Shown here piece after piece: positions 53,287 to 62,682 of a stretch of 64,000 nt of DNA. The DNA comes from Ignavibacteria bacterium (lineage in GTDB: Bacteria > Bacteroidota > Ignavibacteria > Ignavibacteriales > SURF-24): contig JAAXKQ010000010.1 in NCBI GenBank assembly GCA_025612245.1, forward strand, positions 1-64,000, read 5' to 3'. The translations under genes and the position numbers were made by a program. The notes beneath the pieces were generated by a model. That model searched no databases. It saw only the letters and a list, made by a program, of their open reading frames with translations, and had not been told where the DNA came from. Every line of letters starts with the position of its first letter. Positions within the stretch are counted from its first letter, which is position 1.

Positions 53287-53857
53287 TGAAAATAGCTTAA
53301 TTCTTGCCGATTGGTTGAGAAATTCCGCAAAAGAGGAAGTCCATGTCGTAAGCGATAGGATAAATAAAGAGAAAATATTTGAAAAAAAGTATGATTTCCT
53401 TATCAGTTATAATTATAAATATATAATAAAAAAGGAAATATTAGATTATTTTCCCCGTCGCGCCATAAATTTGCATATATCCTATTTACCATGGAATAAA
53501 GGGTCCAATCCAAATTTCTGGAGTTTTGTGGAAAATTCCATTAAGGGTGTAACAATTCATCTGTTAAATGAAGGGCTTGATACCGGTGATATTCTATTGC
53601 AAGAGGAGGTCAAATTTAATGAGAATAATGAAACGTTAAAGTCAAGTTATGAGAAATTACAAAGCTTAATACAAGAATTATTTTGCATGTATTGGGAAGA
53701 CATTAAGAATATTAGAATTATTCCAATGCCTCAAAAAGTAATGGGATCATATCATACCTTAAAAGAATTTGAGAAATATAAATCCTTTTTGGGTGAAGAT
53801 ATATGGTCGATGAAAATTTCTTATCTTAAAATAAAGCTTAAAGAAATTGGAGCTTAG
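53261..53857 (+). CDS. Formyltransferase-domain protein in the PseH position
   Basis: A 198-aa member of the formyltransferase (Fmt/PurN-like) family. The catalytic triad is readable: N70 and H72 in INLHISYLPWNKGSNPNF, and D107 in GLDTGDILLQEE. It occupies the place of PseH, the GNAT N-acetyltransferase, between pseG and pseI, and no GNAT gene lies in the run. The simplest reading is that it N-formylates the 4-amino group of the PseC product from 10-formyl-tetrahydrofolate, giving N-formyl pseudaminic acid. It lacks a long C-terminal domain. Overlap with pseG and a 3-nt gap to pseI show it belongs to the operon. Confidence 0.87.
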   Translation: MKILFLTNNENSLILADWLRNSAKEEVHVVSDRINKEKIFEKKYDFLISYNYKYIIKKEILDYFPRRAINLHISYLPWNKGSNPNFWSFVENSIKGVTIHLLNEGLDTGDILLQEEVKFNENNETLKSSYEKLQSLIQELFCMYWEDIKNIRIIPMPQKVMGSYHTLKEFEKYKSFLGEDIWSMKISYLKIKLKEIGA

Positions 53858-53860
53858 ATA

Positions 53861-54919
53861 ATGGCTAAAATCAAAGTTGGCAATAAAGAGATATCTTCAA
53901 ATAGTCCTGAAGTTTTTATTATAGCGGAATTATCAGCAAATCATAATCAAGATTATCGGATAGCTGAAGAATCTATTTATGCTATTAAAGAATGTGGCGC
54001 CGATGCAGTTAAATTACAGACATACACTCCAGATACGCTTACATTAAATTGTAACAATGAATATTTTCAAATTAAACAGAATACTTTGTGGGATGGTAGA
54101 ACCTTATATGATTTGTATGGTGAGGCTTATACCCCATGGGAGTGGCAGCCAAAGTTGAAAGAGTTGGCAGAATCTTTGGGCCTAGAATGTTTCTCTTCCC
54201 CATTTGATAAATCAGCAGTTGATTTTCTTGAAGATTTAAATGTCCCTGCATATAAGATTGCTTCTTTTGAAATCCAGGATATTCCACTGATTGAATATGT
54301 TGCTTCGAAAAACAAACCAGTTATTATTTCAACGGGAATAGCAAAACTATCGGATATTGAGGAAGCAATCAATGCATGTAAAAGAGTCGGTAATGAACAA
54401 ATTGCAATATTAAAATGTACTTCTGCTTATCCAGCTCCATATGGAGAAATAAATCTAAGAACAATCCCTGATATGGTTGATAAGTTTAATACAATTGTTG
54501 GATTGTCCGACCATACTATGGGTGTATCAGTACCAATTGCTGCTGTAGCTTTGGAAGCAAAGATAATTGAAAAGCATTTTATATTGGATAGAAAAATCGG
54601 AGGCCCAGATTCTAAGTTCTCCTTAGAACCACAGGAATTCTCAGAAATGATTAAATTCATAAGAGAAATCCAACTGGCATTGGGCAAAGTTGATTATAGC
54701 ATAAGCGAGCTAATAAAAAATAATAAAATATTTGCTAGATCCTTATTTATTGTGCAAGATATTAAAAAAGGTGAATTATTCAATGAAGAGAACCTCCGGT
54801 CAATTAGACCGGGATATGGGTTACATCCTAAATATTATTACTCTATAATTGGTAAAAAGGCAAATAATGACATCAAAAGAGGAACACCCTTAGATTGGAG
54901 CTTAATAGAAAATGCATAG
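53861..54919 (+). CDS. pseI: Pseudaminic acid synthase
   Basis: A 352-aa enzyme condensing the 2,4-diacylamino-6-deoxy-altrose with phosphoenolpyruvate. NeuB-like TIM barrel (AELSANHNQDYRIAEESIYA, DAVKLQTYTPDTLTL, KCTSAYPAPYGEINLRT, GLSDHTMGVSVPIAAVAL, EKHFILDR) followed by an antifreeze-like SAF domain (SLFIVQDIKKGELFNEENLRSIRPGYGL). The PseI-specific form is favoured by its neighbours. Confidence 0.94.
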   Translation: MAKIKVGNKEISSNSPEVFIIAELSANHNQDYRIAEESIYAIKECGADAVKLQTYTPDTLTLNCNNEYFQIKQNTLWDGRTLYDLYGEAYTPWEWQPKLKELAESLGLECFSSPFDKSAVDFLEDLNVPAYKIASFEIQDIPLIEYVASKNKPVIISTGIAKLSDIEEAINACKRVGNEQIAILKCTSAYPAPYGEINLRTIPDMVDKFNTIVGLSDHTMGVSVPIAAVALEAKIIEKHFILDRKIGGPDSKFSLEPQEFSEMIKFIREIQLALGKVDYSISELIKNNKIFARSLFIVQDIKKGELFNEENLRSIRPGYGLHPKYYYSIIGKKANNDIKRGTPLDWSLIENA

Positions 54920-55619
54920 AACTCTAGCAATTATCCCTGCGCGTGGTGGTAGTAAAAGAATACCCCGAAAAAATATAAGGGAATTCTTAGGGAAACCTAT
55001 AATATCATATTCCATTGAGGCAGCAATAAAATCAAATATATTTACGGAAGTAATGGTCTCTACGGATGATTTAGAAATATCTAATATATCGAAAGCTTAT
55101 GGTGCTCAAGTGCCATTTATTAGATCAAAAGAAAACTCCGGAGATTATGCCACTACTGCAAGTGTTATTTTAGAGGTATTAAAAGCGTACCAAAAATTAG
55201 GTGAAAATTTTGATCAGTTTTGCTGCATATATCCTGCAGCCCCTTTTGTTTCTGCGGAAATAATAAAGGAGTCTTATCATGCTCTATTAATGAATAGCGC
55301 CGATTCACTTGTCCCAATTGGTAAATTTTGTTATCCAATATATAGAGCATTGATAGTGCAAAATGCAAAACTAAAATTTCTTTGGCCTGAAAATGCAGAT
55401 GCTCGTTCTCAAGATTTGATAGTAGCTTATCATGATGCAGGGCAATTTTATTGGTGTGACACAAACTCGTTTTTATTACAACGAAAGCTGATTATGGAAA
55501 AAACTATCCCTCTTTTAATGGATGAAATGGACTTTCAAGATATTGATAACATAAATGACTGGGAATTAGCTGAATTGAAATACAAACTAAGAGAAAGTAA
55601 TGCTAATAAAAGATATTAA
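54912..55619 (+). CDS. pseF: CMP-pseudaminic acid cytidylyltransferase
   Basis: A 235-aa nucleotidyltransferase activating pseudaminic acid with CTP. LAIIPARGGSKRIPRKNIREF (nucleotide loop), MVSTDDLEISNI, IYPAAPFVSAEI and AGQFYWCDTNSF match PseF/NeuA. Overlaps pseI by 8 nt; last gene of the pse operon. The next 700 nt appear to hold only a decayed frame. Confidence 0.94.
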   Translation: MHRTLAIIPARGGSKRIPRKNIREFLGKPIISYSIEAAIKSNIFTEVMVSTDDLEISNISKAYGAQVPFIRSKENSGDYATTASVILEVLKAYQKLGENFDQFCCIYPAAPFVSAEIIKESYHALLMNSADSLVPIGKFCYPIYRALIVQNAKLKFLWPENADARSQDLIVAYHDAGQFYWCDTNSFLLQRKLIMEKTIPLLMDEMDFQDIDNINDWELAELKYKLRESNANKRY

Positions 55620-56329
55620 TGTATTAATGAGTATAAAATGGTTGTTGTTTTAAAAATAAAGTCATTTACGATTTTTGAATCTGCCAATACTAAAGTTATT
55701 ATTTGACAATATTCCCATTCAGATAGTGAAGTTATTTACAAGTTTCACTAATTCTCATCTTTTGACTCCAGGATTGTTTAATATAAATATAGTAACTGAT
55801 ATTATTGCAAGATATGTAGGTTATTTACTTCTTGGGATACAAAATGTTATTGCTTTTGCATATGTCTCATTTTATAAAATTTACGTAAATGCATTATTGG
55901 ATATCTTAGTACACAAACTGTGCTTTATTTATTGTTCTAACAATGAAGACAAAGTATCTTTGCGAAAAACAATTTATCAATATATGGTACCATTTGTTTA
56001 TATATTTTCAGTTTTAGCTTTTATATTTATTTCTTTTTCCCAATTGCAATTAAAATATTCTACCATCATCCTATTTGTGTGTCATTAATGATTTTCCTAA
56101 TCTCATTATTGCTGCATTAAGTTCTGACTTCTATGTGGCAATTGGTCATTGCTAGACTATCTTAAAGAAGGATATTGACTTAGTTTAGGAAATAAAAAAA
56201 TGAGAGAAAACAAATGCAATTGGACTTCAATCATTGCTTAAATATTATCTTTCATGAAAGGCTTAAATTGGATGAATGAGTCAATTCTAAATAACTTATA
56301 TTAAATTCTGGACAGATTCAGGATATTAA
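55620..56329 (+). pseudogene. Possible remnant of a membrane protein gene
   Basis: The 710 nt between pseF and the flippase gene are AT-rich. A 137-codon frame (55675-56088, TTG start) encodes hydrophobic stretches (NIVTDIIARYVGYLLLGIQ, MVPFVYIFSVLAFIF) that resemble part of a polysaccharide flippase or similar membrane protein, but it lacks a good ribosome site and is far too short. Further downstream no open frame is seen. Confidence 0.35.
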
Positions 56330-57733
56330 ATGAAGATAAATAAAGCAGTATCATTTACTGGTGCTAGATATTTAACATATGGTCTACAATTTCTAAGAGG
56401 AATATTATTTGCGAAAATGTTGGGACCTACCTTATTTGGTTTGTGGGGCGTCATTACTTTAGTTCAACAATATTTAACATATAGCAATTTTGGAATTAAC
56501 TATTCTGTAAATGTTGAGTTATCTCTCAATGAAAATAATGAAAAGAATCAAAGTGAAATAGTTTCAAGTGGAATATTTTTAACTATGTTATTTTCCGCGG
56601 CAATACTTTTAATATTATTTCTACCGTTGGATTATAAAAAATACTTGTTCGACGGATATAATATTGAATATTTATTGATCCCTATTTTATTGTCCTCTGT
56701 ATTATCAAATTTTACAATCTTGTTTTCAAATATTTTCAGATGTTATGAGAAATTATTCATCATAGTATTTGATGAATTTATTTCGATATTATTCCCGTTT
56801 ATTCTAATCTTTTTCTTTACCGATTATGCATTAATTAAATATGCTATTTGGAGTCTATTTTTTGCAAAATTGATTTCTCTATCTGCTTATCTCTATTATA
56901 ACCCTGTAAAAATTATCTTTAAAATCGGGCTCAATCGTATATTATTTATTATAAAGAGTGGTATTTCGTTATTATTATATAACGCTAGCTTTTATTTTAT
57001 AATGATTAGTGGAAGAACAATTGTTGGGGTATTTTATTCTTCAAAAGAAATGGGCTTATATACTCTTGCATATAATTTAGCTACGGCTACCTTTCTTGGT
57101 TTAAGTGCAACTACCTACGTTTATTATCCAAAAATATTAAAAGCTTTAGAGCCCTCTAAGCCGTTAGAGGAAAGAATAAACAATTTCTGTTTAATTGAAA
57201 AAATTAATAATACTTTTGTTTACTCAATAATATTTCTTGCTTCGTGCATTTTGCCCTTTATATTTATAATTATTCCAGATTATACAGAAATATTGAATAC
57301 CCTAAATTATTTATTATTATCTCAAGCAATTCTAGCTAGTTGTTTAACTGCAAATTCTTTACTAGTAGCTTCTCATAAACAAAATTATGTCGCTATCGGC
57401 GGAATATTAGCTGTGTCTATAAGCGTAATATTCGGTGTAATTATTTCTCAAAACCATTTATCATTTAATATCATTTCTCTTGTGATATTTATTAGTTGTG
57501 TAATTTATTTTCTCTATGTACAAAAAATGGCCTTTAGTTTATTGAAATTACATACCTTTTCATTATTCGATGCAAAAATAATAATCCCAGTCATATTGTT
57601 TTTAATATTAAATATGATTAATTATGAAAAAATTGCAGGTTTATTAGCGCTAACAACTTATTTAATAATTAATTATCGCTCATTAAATGATACTTACTTG
57701 TCAATAAAACGTGTATTATTTCAAAATATTTGA
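56330..57733 (+). CDS. wzx: Wzx-like polysaccharide flippase
   Basis: A 467-aa protein with about 12-14 membrane helices. The start (KAVSFTGARYLTYGLQFLRGILFAKMLGPTLFGLWGVI, in part) is the usual N-terminus of the MVF/PST flippase group; YSSKEMGLYTLAYNLA is another family phrase. It would flip undecaprenyl-linked repeat units to the periplasmic side. Very AT-rich gene, in the same direction as its neighbours. Confidence 0.88.
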   Translation: MKINKAVSFTGARYLTYGLQFLRGILFAKMLGPTLFGLWGVITLVQQYLTYSNFGINYSVNVELSLNENNEKNQSEIVSSGIFLTMLFSAAILLILFLPLDYKKYLFDGYNIEYLLIPILLSSVLSNFTILFSNIFRCYEKLFIIVFDEFISILFPFILIFFFTDYALIKYAIWSLFFAKLISLSAYLYYNPVKIIFKIGLNRILFIIKSGISLLLYNASFYFIMISGRTIVGVFYSSKEMGLYTLAYNLATATFLGLSATTYVYYPKILKALEPSKPLEERINNFCLIEKINNTFVYSIIFLASCILPFIFIIIPDYTEILNTLNYLLLSQAILASCLTANSLLVASHKQNYVAIGGILAVSISVIFGVIISQNHLSFNIISLVIFISCVIYFLYVQKMAFSLLKLHTFSLFDAKIIIPVILFLILNMINYEKIAGLLALTTYLIINYRSLNDTYLSIKRVLFQNI

Positions 57734-57929
57734 AATAAATAAACAATCGTTATAACCAGCACATTAATCTATTGTTTATAGAATCCATAATACATTGAAT
57801 GCATATCAATTATTTTACTAAAATAATAGTAATATAATTGACTACATTTTCTACAAAATATAATCTTAAAATTAGAGTTAATTCAAGTTGGACCTACCTT
57901 GTAATTAATTGTGTTAAATCAGAGTCAAA

Positions 57930-59288
57930 ATGCAATTTATCATTATATTGTTGTCTATATTTTTAATATCGAATTTATTCTCTATTGAAAATCCATATAA
58001 AGCAATACCAATTTCAGTATTAATTCAACTTATATTTGTGATTGGTTATATAGTTAAAATTAAAAAGGCGAAAATTATAAAATCATTTTTAACTCCCTTC
58101 TCAATGTTTTATTTTGTCTTCTTTTTATATTCGATTATCGGACAGTTGGTATGGCTATATAGAGATATATATTGGTTTAATGAGGTAGGTGACCCTATAC
58201 CAGTTATAAAGATATATATGATAGCAGCAGTTCTTCTTTATGTAGCTAGTTTAATACATTATACTTCTATAGCACCGAAAGTATCTCGCATAAATATATC
58301 AGATAAAATTATTCATTTGGATAATTCATTAAATAAAATTTCAAATGTAAAGTTGTTGTTTATTTTCTTTTTAGGACTAGTTGGTACATATATCTTTACA
58401 AGTGGTTTTAAATATATCCCTATATTTTCTAGTGATATGTCTCAGACTAGACTAGACCTGCAAGAATCTAATATCGGTGGTAAAGGATTTGGTTTTATTT
58501 TTATGCTTGGGCTCCTTCATGGCGTTGTATTTATCTACGATAGACTTAAAAAATCCATAAAAATAGGAAATAAAATAATTTACGGATTCTTATTAATATT
58601 ATTCTATTTCCCTCTTACCTTATATAGTGGTAGGTTATTATTATTAATTCCAATAGTATTAATAATAATTAAAAGACTAATCGAAAAAGAAAAAATACGA
58701 TATATACAAATAATATTATTAATGTCAATTTCAATAATCCTTTATTATGTGGTTATGTATTTTGGAGCAGTAAGATTTTTTGGAAAAGGTGTAAGTGATG
58801 AGTTAGTTGTTAGATATCTATGGGGGGATATATTCCCAGAATTTAGAATGTTTGTTTATTTCAATCATATAAGTGAAACAAATTTAATGAACGTTGTATA
58901 TGGTACCTTTTTTAGTGGATTAATACCAGGATTTTTGTTTGATCTGGTGGGAATAGATAAGTCTGAGTTTTACATCACAATAGGTAAATATGTTCAAAGT
59001 CACATGGGACATCTAGGAATTAATCTTGGAATAAGGATGTCATTGATTGGTGAACTTTATATGGCAGGTGGTATACTATCATTATTGATCTCATTTAGTA
59101 TTATCTTAGTTGTACTTCACTTTATTGATAAAAACTTTTTATTACAAAAGTCATTTACTGATGTAAAATATATTACTTTGCTTATAGGTATATTTTTAGC
59201 CCTCTGTATCCCATATGGGACACTTTTTCTATCTAGTACAATTCAATTTGCTGTTTTCACTATTTTAATAAAATATGTCAGAATCTAA
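57930..59288 (+). CDS. wzy: Wzy-like O-antigen polymerase
   Basis: A 452-aa membrane protein with about 11-12 hydrophobic segments and a large periplasmic loop between late helices (about residues 280-350), the topology of oligosaccharide-repeat-unit polymerases. LYSGRLLLLIPIVLII and YLWGDIFPEFRMF are the kind of motifs in this poorly conserved family. Assigned by topology and location. Its end overlaps the next gene by 14 nt. Confidence 0.75.
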   Translation: MQFIIILLSIFLISNLFSIENPYKAIPISVLIQLIFVIGYIVKIKKAKIIKSFLTPFSMFYFVFFLYSIIGQLVWLYRDIYWFNEVGDPIPVIKIYMIAAVLLYVASLIHYTSIAPKVSRINISDKIIHLDNSLNKISNVKLLFIFFLGLVGTYIFTSGFKYIPIFSSDMSQTRLDLQESNIGGKGFGFIFMLGLLHGVVFIYDRLKKSIKIGNKIIYGFLLILFYFPLTLYSGRLLLLIPIVLIIIKRLIEKEKIRYIQIILLMSISIILYYVVMYFGAVRFFGKGVSDELVVRYLWGDIFPEFRMFVYFNHISETNLMNVVYGTFFSGLIPGFLFDLVGIDKSEFYITIGKYVQSHMGHLGINLGIRMSLIGELYMAGGILSLLISFSIILVVLHFIDKNFLLQKSFTDVKYITLLIGIFLALCIPYGTLFLSSTIQFAVFTILIKYVRI

Positions 59289-60588
59289 AATAGATTTATT
59301 AAAAAAAACTGAACATTTCATCTTGCATGATGAATTATTGAAGAAGTATCAATATTTATTTCTTTCGAATATAAATGATTTTGTAAATGGCTTGCAGTTA
59401 AGATATAATGGGCAAAATAATCATATAAATATGCTATATCTGAAAATTGTAATGTCTTACAATTTCATTGCTGATCTATTGTTAAAAGGAATTCTAATAA
59501 AAAAAAATAATAAAAGTCACAGCCCGGTTGATTATGCATTTATTTATGATACATCCTCGCATTATCAAATACTTGAAAATATTTATAATCACTTCAGTGA
59601 AAATAGCTCTACTTTACTAATATCTCCAATAACTGGTAAAAACCGATTAATTGAATCCATATTCATACGCAGGGATATGTATGTAGATTCTTATATCAGT
59701 TGGAAAGGTATAATAAAAAGCATAAAGCTATTTGTATCCTTAATTAAGGATTTTAATAATATTTTTTTTAAACTCTTTAATTTCTTTAGTAATAGTTTCT
59801 ATCCCGATTTCCGAAACTATAAGGATTTATTTATTAAAGTAAGTTTTTCGATAAGATATAGTTTTGCAGTTCGGAATTTTTTAGAAGAGTTTAAACCAAA
59901 ATTCATTTTTCAGGCAAGTGATGCATGTTTTCGAAGTTCTTTGATTGTATTTTATTCGAAAAATCCCAAAATATTGGTTCAACATGGTTTAGTAGCAAAT
60001 CCAATTCAATACTATACCAAATCAAATTATTTTTTCTATTGGTCGAAATATGAATTACAAAAATTATATAAAAATAAAAACACAACATATAATCTAATAG
60101 GCTATCCAAAACGTGAGGAATTATTCAATAATATTAAATATAATAAAGAATCAAAAAATGCTCTTTTTATTTTAACAGGTACAAAAGACAAAGAATACTA
60201 TGATAAAGTATTTTATGTAAAAGAAGAATTAGAGCACAATGATATCACAGTTTTCATAAAGCCCCACCCTCTATATTGCGAAAAAAAGTTAATGGAAGTT
60301 TCTCATCTATATGATGATAATAATAATTATCGAATAGTAATATCTTTTAACTCCAGCCTTGGAATAGAACTCGCCATAAGAGGATATCCAGTGCTGTTTG
60401 TGAGTTGTTCATCTGAGAAAAACATTATTCCAGAATTGCATTATGATCAAATAGAAAATGTATTAACAAATAATTTATTATTGACTGATTACTTAGCTGA
60501 ATGTTCTAGTAAATTAGAAGAGATATTTCCAATAAAATTCCAAGAAAGTATAAAAGTAATTGAAGAAATAATTAATAACATAAGGTAA
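59275..60588 (+). CDS. Putative GT-B glycosyltransferase of unassigned family
   Basis: A 437-aa soluble protein I do not recognise firmly. The C-terminal half shows GT-B-like features recalling capsule or sialyl-type transferases: ILVQHGLVANPIQYY, FYWSKYELQKLY, LIGYPKREELF, VFIKPHPLYCEKK and SFNSSLGIELAIRGYPVLFVS (HP and SS motifs). The N-terminal half has no match I can name. In a pse operon it is a candidate pseudaminyl transferase, which is inference only. Confidence 0.6.
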   Translation: MSESKIDLLKKTEHFILHDELLKKYQYLFLSNINDFVNGLQLRYNGQNNHINMLYLKIVMSYNFIADLLLKGILIKKNNKSHSPVDYAFIYDTSSHYQILENIYNHFSENSSTLLISPITGKNRLIESIFIRRDMYVDSYISWKGIIKSIKLFVSLIKDFNNIFFKLFNFFSNSFYPDFRNYKDLFIKVSFSIRYSFAVRNFLEEFKPKFIFQASDACFRSSLIVFYSKNPKILVQHGLVANPIQYYTKSNYFFYWSKYELQKLYKNKNTTYNLIGYPKREELFNNIKYNKESKNALFILTGTKDKEYYDKVFYVKEELEHNDITVFIKPHPLYCEKKLMEVSHLYDDNNNYRIVISFNSSLGIELAIRGYPVLFVSCSSEKNIIPELHYDQIENVLTNNLLLTDYLAECSSKLEEIFPIKFQESIKVIEEIINNIR

Positions 60589-60593
60589 GAATT

Positions 60594-61739
60594 ATGAAAA
60601 ATATATGTTATATAATGTCTCTAAAAAGAGGATTGCCTGCATTTGTCTACCGTGAGATTGAAAATTTAATTGAAAACAAATTTAATGTATTTATATATTC
60701 AACAAAATATGGAAAAGGGATTTACAATCCACCAGCAGATTATAAGATAGAAAAATTAAGTAAGCTCAAAATATTTACTAGCCTGATTTATCATTTAGTA
60801 TCTCACCCATTAGTAATTATATCGTTATTTTATTCATCAGTAAAAACCAAGACACTAGTAGATTTTGTGATTGCTCTGCAATACTCCCGTCAATTAAAAA
60901 AGGACAAAATAGATGTTATTCATGCAGTTGAAGGTTTACATTCATTTTCAATTGCTTATTATTGTCAGCGCATATATCCTATAAAGAATATTGTAACAAT
61001 ATATGGAGATGCCTTATATATTCATCCAAACAAACAATTTTTAAAGAAATCTCTGGATTCTGCTGATTTGATATTTACAGTTGCTGATTATAATAAACAG
61101 ATCATTCAAAAAGAATTTGCCCAAGATGAAAATAAGGTATTTGTAAGACGCCTTCCGTTTGATTATAAGAAATATACAGCAAAGAATAAAATAAGTATTC
61201 TAATAACTGGGCAATTTGCACAACGGAAAGGACACGAAATATTATTTAAAGCAGTCAAATTGCTTAATAATAAAAATATTGAAATATGGGTTGTAGGTAT
61301 AGAAAGTTGGGGCGATACAGATGGTGTAAACATTCGGCAAATGATAAATGATTTAGAAATAACAGATCAAGTTGTTTTATGGGGTGCGTTAGAAGAACAA
61401 AAATTGAGAATATTATATGAAAAAGCAGATATATTTTGCCTTCCATCAAGATTTTATAGGATCGCGGAAGGCTTGCCAACAGTTATTATCGAGGCTATGT
61501 CTTATGAAAAACCTGTGATATCTACTAAACATGCTGGTATTCCTGAGGTTCTTTCAGAAATACTAGTAGATGAAAATGATATAAATGGTTTAGCTAAAGC
61601 AATAGAAACAATGATAAAAAGAAAAGATGATTGGAAAACCATGGGTAGTAAGAATAGAGAAATTGTAAAAGAGCTCTATTGTAAAGAAAATATCAACAAA
61701 TTTGAACGAAAAATTGAACAATTAATAGATGGTAAATAA
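60594..61739 (+). CDS. Glycosyltransferase family 4
   Basis: A 381-aa GT-B enzyme. The C-terminal domain has ILITGQFAQRKGHEILFKAV, VVLWGALEEQKLRILYEKADIFCLPSRFYRIAEGLPTVIIEAMSYEKPVISTKHAGIPEV (in part), with the acidic-x7-acidic motif characteristic of GT4. It would add a sugar to the lipid-linked repeat unit in the cytoplasm. Starts 5 nt after the previous gene. Confidence 0.87.
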   Translation: MKNICYIMSLKRGLPAFVYREIENLIENKFNVFIYSTKYGKGIYNPPADYKIEKLSKLKIFTSLIYHLVSHPLVIISLFYSSVKTKTLVDFVIALQYSRQLKKDKIDVIHAVEGLHSFSIAYYCQRIYPIKNIVTIYGDALYIHPNKQFLKKSLDSADLIFTVADYNKQIIQKEFAQDENKVFVRRLPFDYKKYTAKNKISILITGQFAQRKGHEILFKAVKLLNNKNIEIWVVGIESWGDTDGVNIRQMINDLEITDQVVLWGALEEQKLRILYEKADIFCLPSRFYRIAEGLPTVIIEAMSYEKPVISTKHAGIPEVLSEILVDENDINGLAKAIETMIKRKDDWKTMGSKNREIVKELYCKENINKFERKIEQLIDGK

Positions 61740-61740
61740 A

Positions 61741-62682
61741 ATGAAGAAAAACATTCTAATTTCAGGGGTGAATGGTTTTATTGGTTCTCATATTGCGCAC
61801 GCATTAAGATCTAATTACAATATTATTGGGACAGATACCAATTCTATTTGTTTCAAAAATAATGTAGATTATTACTACCAATTTATCTTACCTGATGAAA
61901 ATATCAATAAGATATTTGAGCAATTCTCCATAGATTGGTGCATACATTGTGCAGGATCAGCATCAGTTCTTTTTTCGATTGAGAATCCTGTTACTGATTA
62001 TAATAGTGGTCCAAATGTGGTTATTAATCTATTAGAAGCAATTAGAAATTCAAAAAATAAAACTAAAATAATGTTTTTCTCAAGTGCTGCTGTATATGGA
62101 AATCCAGAGTCTCTTCCTATAAGGGAAAGTGATAGAAAGAAACCAATATCTCCATATGGGTACCATAAATTAATTTCGGAGAATATACTTGAAGAATATA
62201 GGCAAATATATGGAATTTCATCTGTCATCTTTAGGTTATTTTCTGCATATGGCAATGATCTACGAAAACAAATAGTATGGGATGCTTGTAATAAATTGTC
62301 CATGCCTGAACCAGTATTTTGGGGTACAGGAAATGAAACAAGAGACTTTATTCATATAAATGATATTTGCAAAATAATTGAAATATTTATCAAGAAGAAC
62401 ATTGAAAAAGGAATATATAATATTGCTAATGGTCTAGAAATTAAGATAAGAGATTTAGTAAATATACTCGCAGACAATTTCGATATCCCAAATGAAAAAA
62501 TTATTTTTAATGGAGTAAATAAATCAGGAAATCCAGAGAGATGGATTGCCAATATAGCTCCAATTACTGATATCGGATATGTTCCCTCCACTGATATTTG
62601 TTGGGGGTTAAAACAATATGTCGAATGGTTCAAACTTAATAAAATGATTCTTCAAAAAAGCAGGGAAGATAAATGGATTTGA
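61741..62682 (+). CDS. NAD-dependent epimerase/dehydratase
   Basis: A 313-aa extended SDR protein. ILISGVNGFIGSHIAHAL (nucleotide-binding), FFSSAAVYGNPESLPIRES, SPYGYHKLISE (Tyr-x3-Lys), and VFWGTGNETRDFIHINDIC are typical of UDP- or GDP-sugar epimerases. The exact sugar is unknown. An ATG at 61729 overlaps the previous gene; I use the ATG at 61741, where the Rossmann motif is properly placed. Its last 10 nt overlap the next start. Confidence 0.85.
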   Translation: MKKNILISGVNGFIGSHIAHALRSNYNIIGTDTNSICFKNNVDYYYQFILPDENINKIFEQFSIDWCIHCAGSASVLFSIENPVTDYNSGPNVVINLLEAIRNSKNKTKIMFFSSAAVYGNPESLPIRESDRKKPISPYGYHKLISENILEEYRQIYGISSVIFRLFSAYGNDLRKQIVWDACNKLSMPEPVFWGTGNETRDFIHINDICKIIEIFIKKNIEKGIYNIANGLEIKIRDLVNILADNFDIPNEKIIFNGVNKSGNPERWIANIAPITDIGYVPSTDICWGLKQYVEWFKLNKMILQKSREDKWI

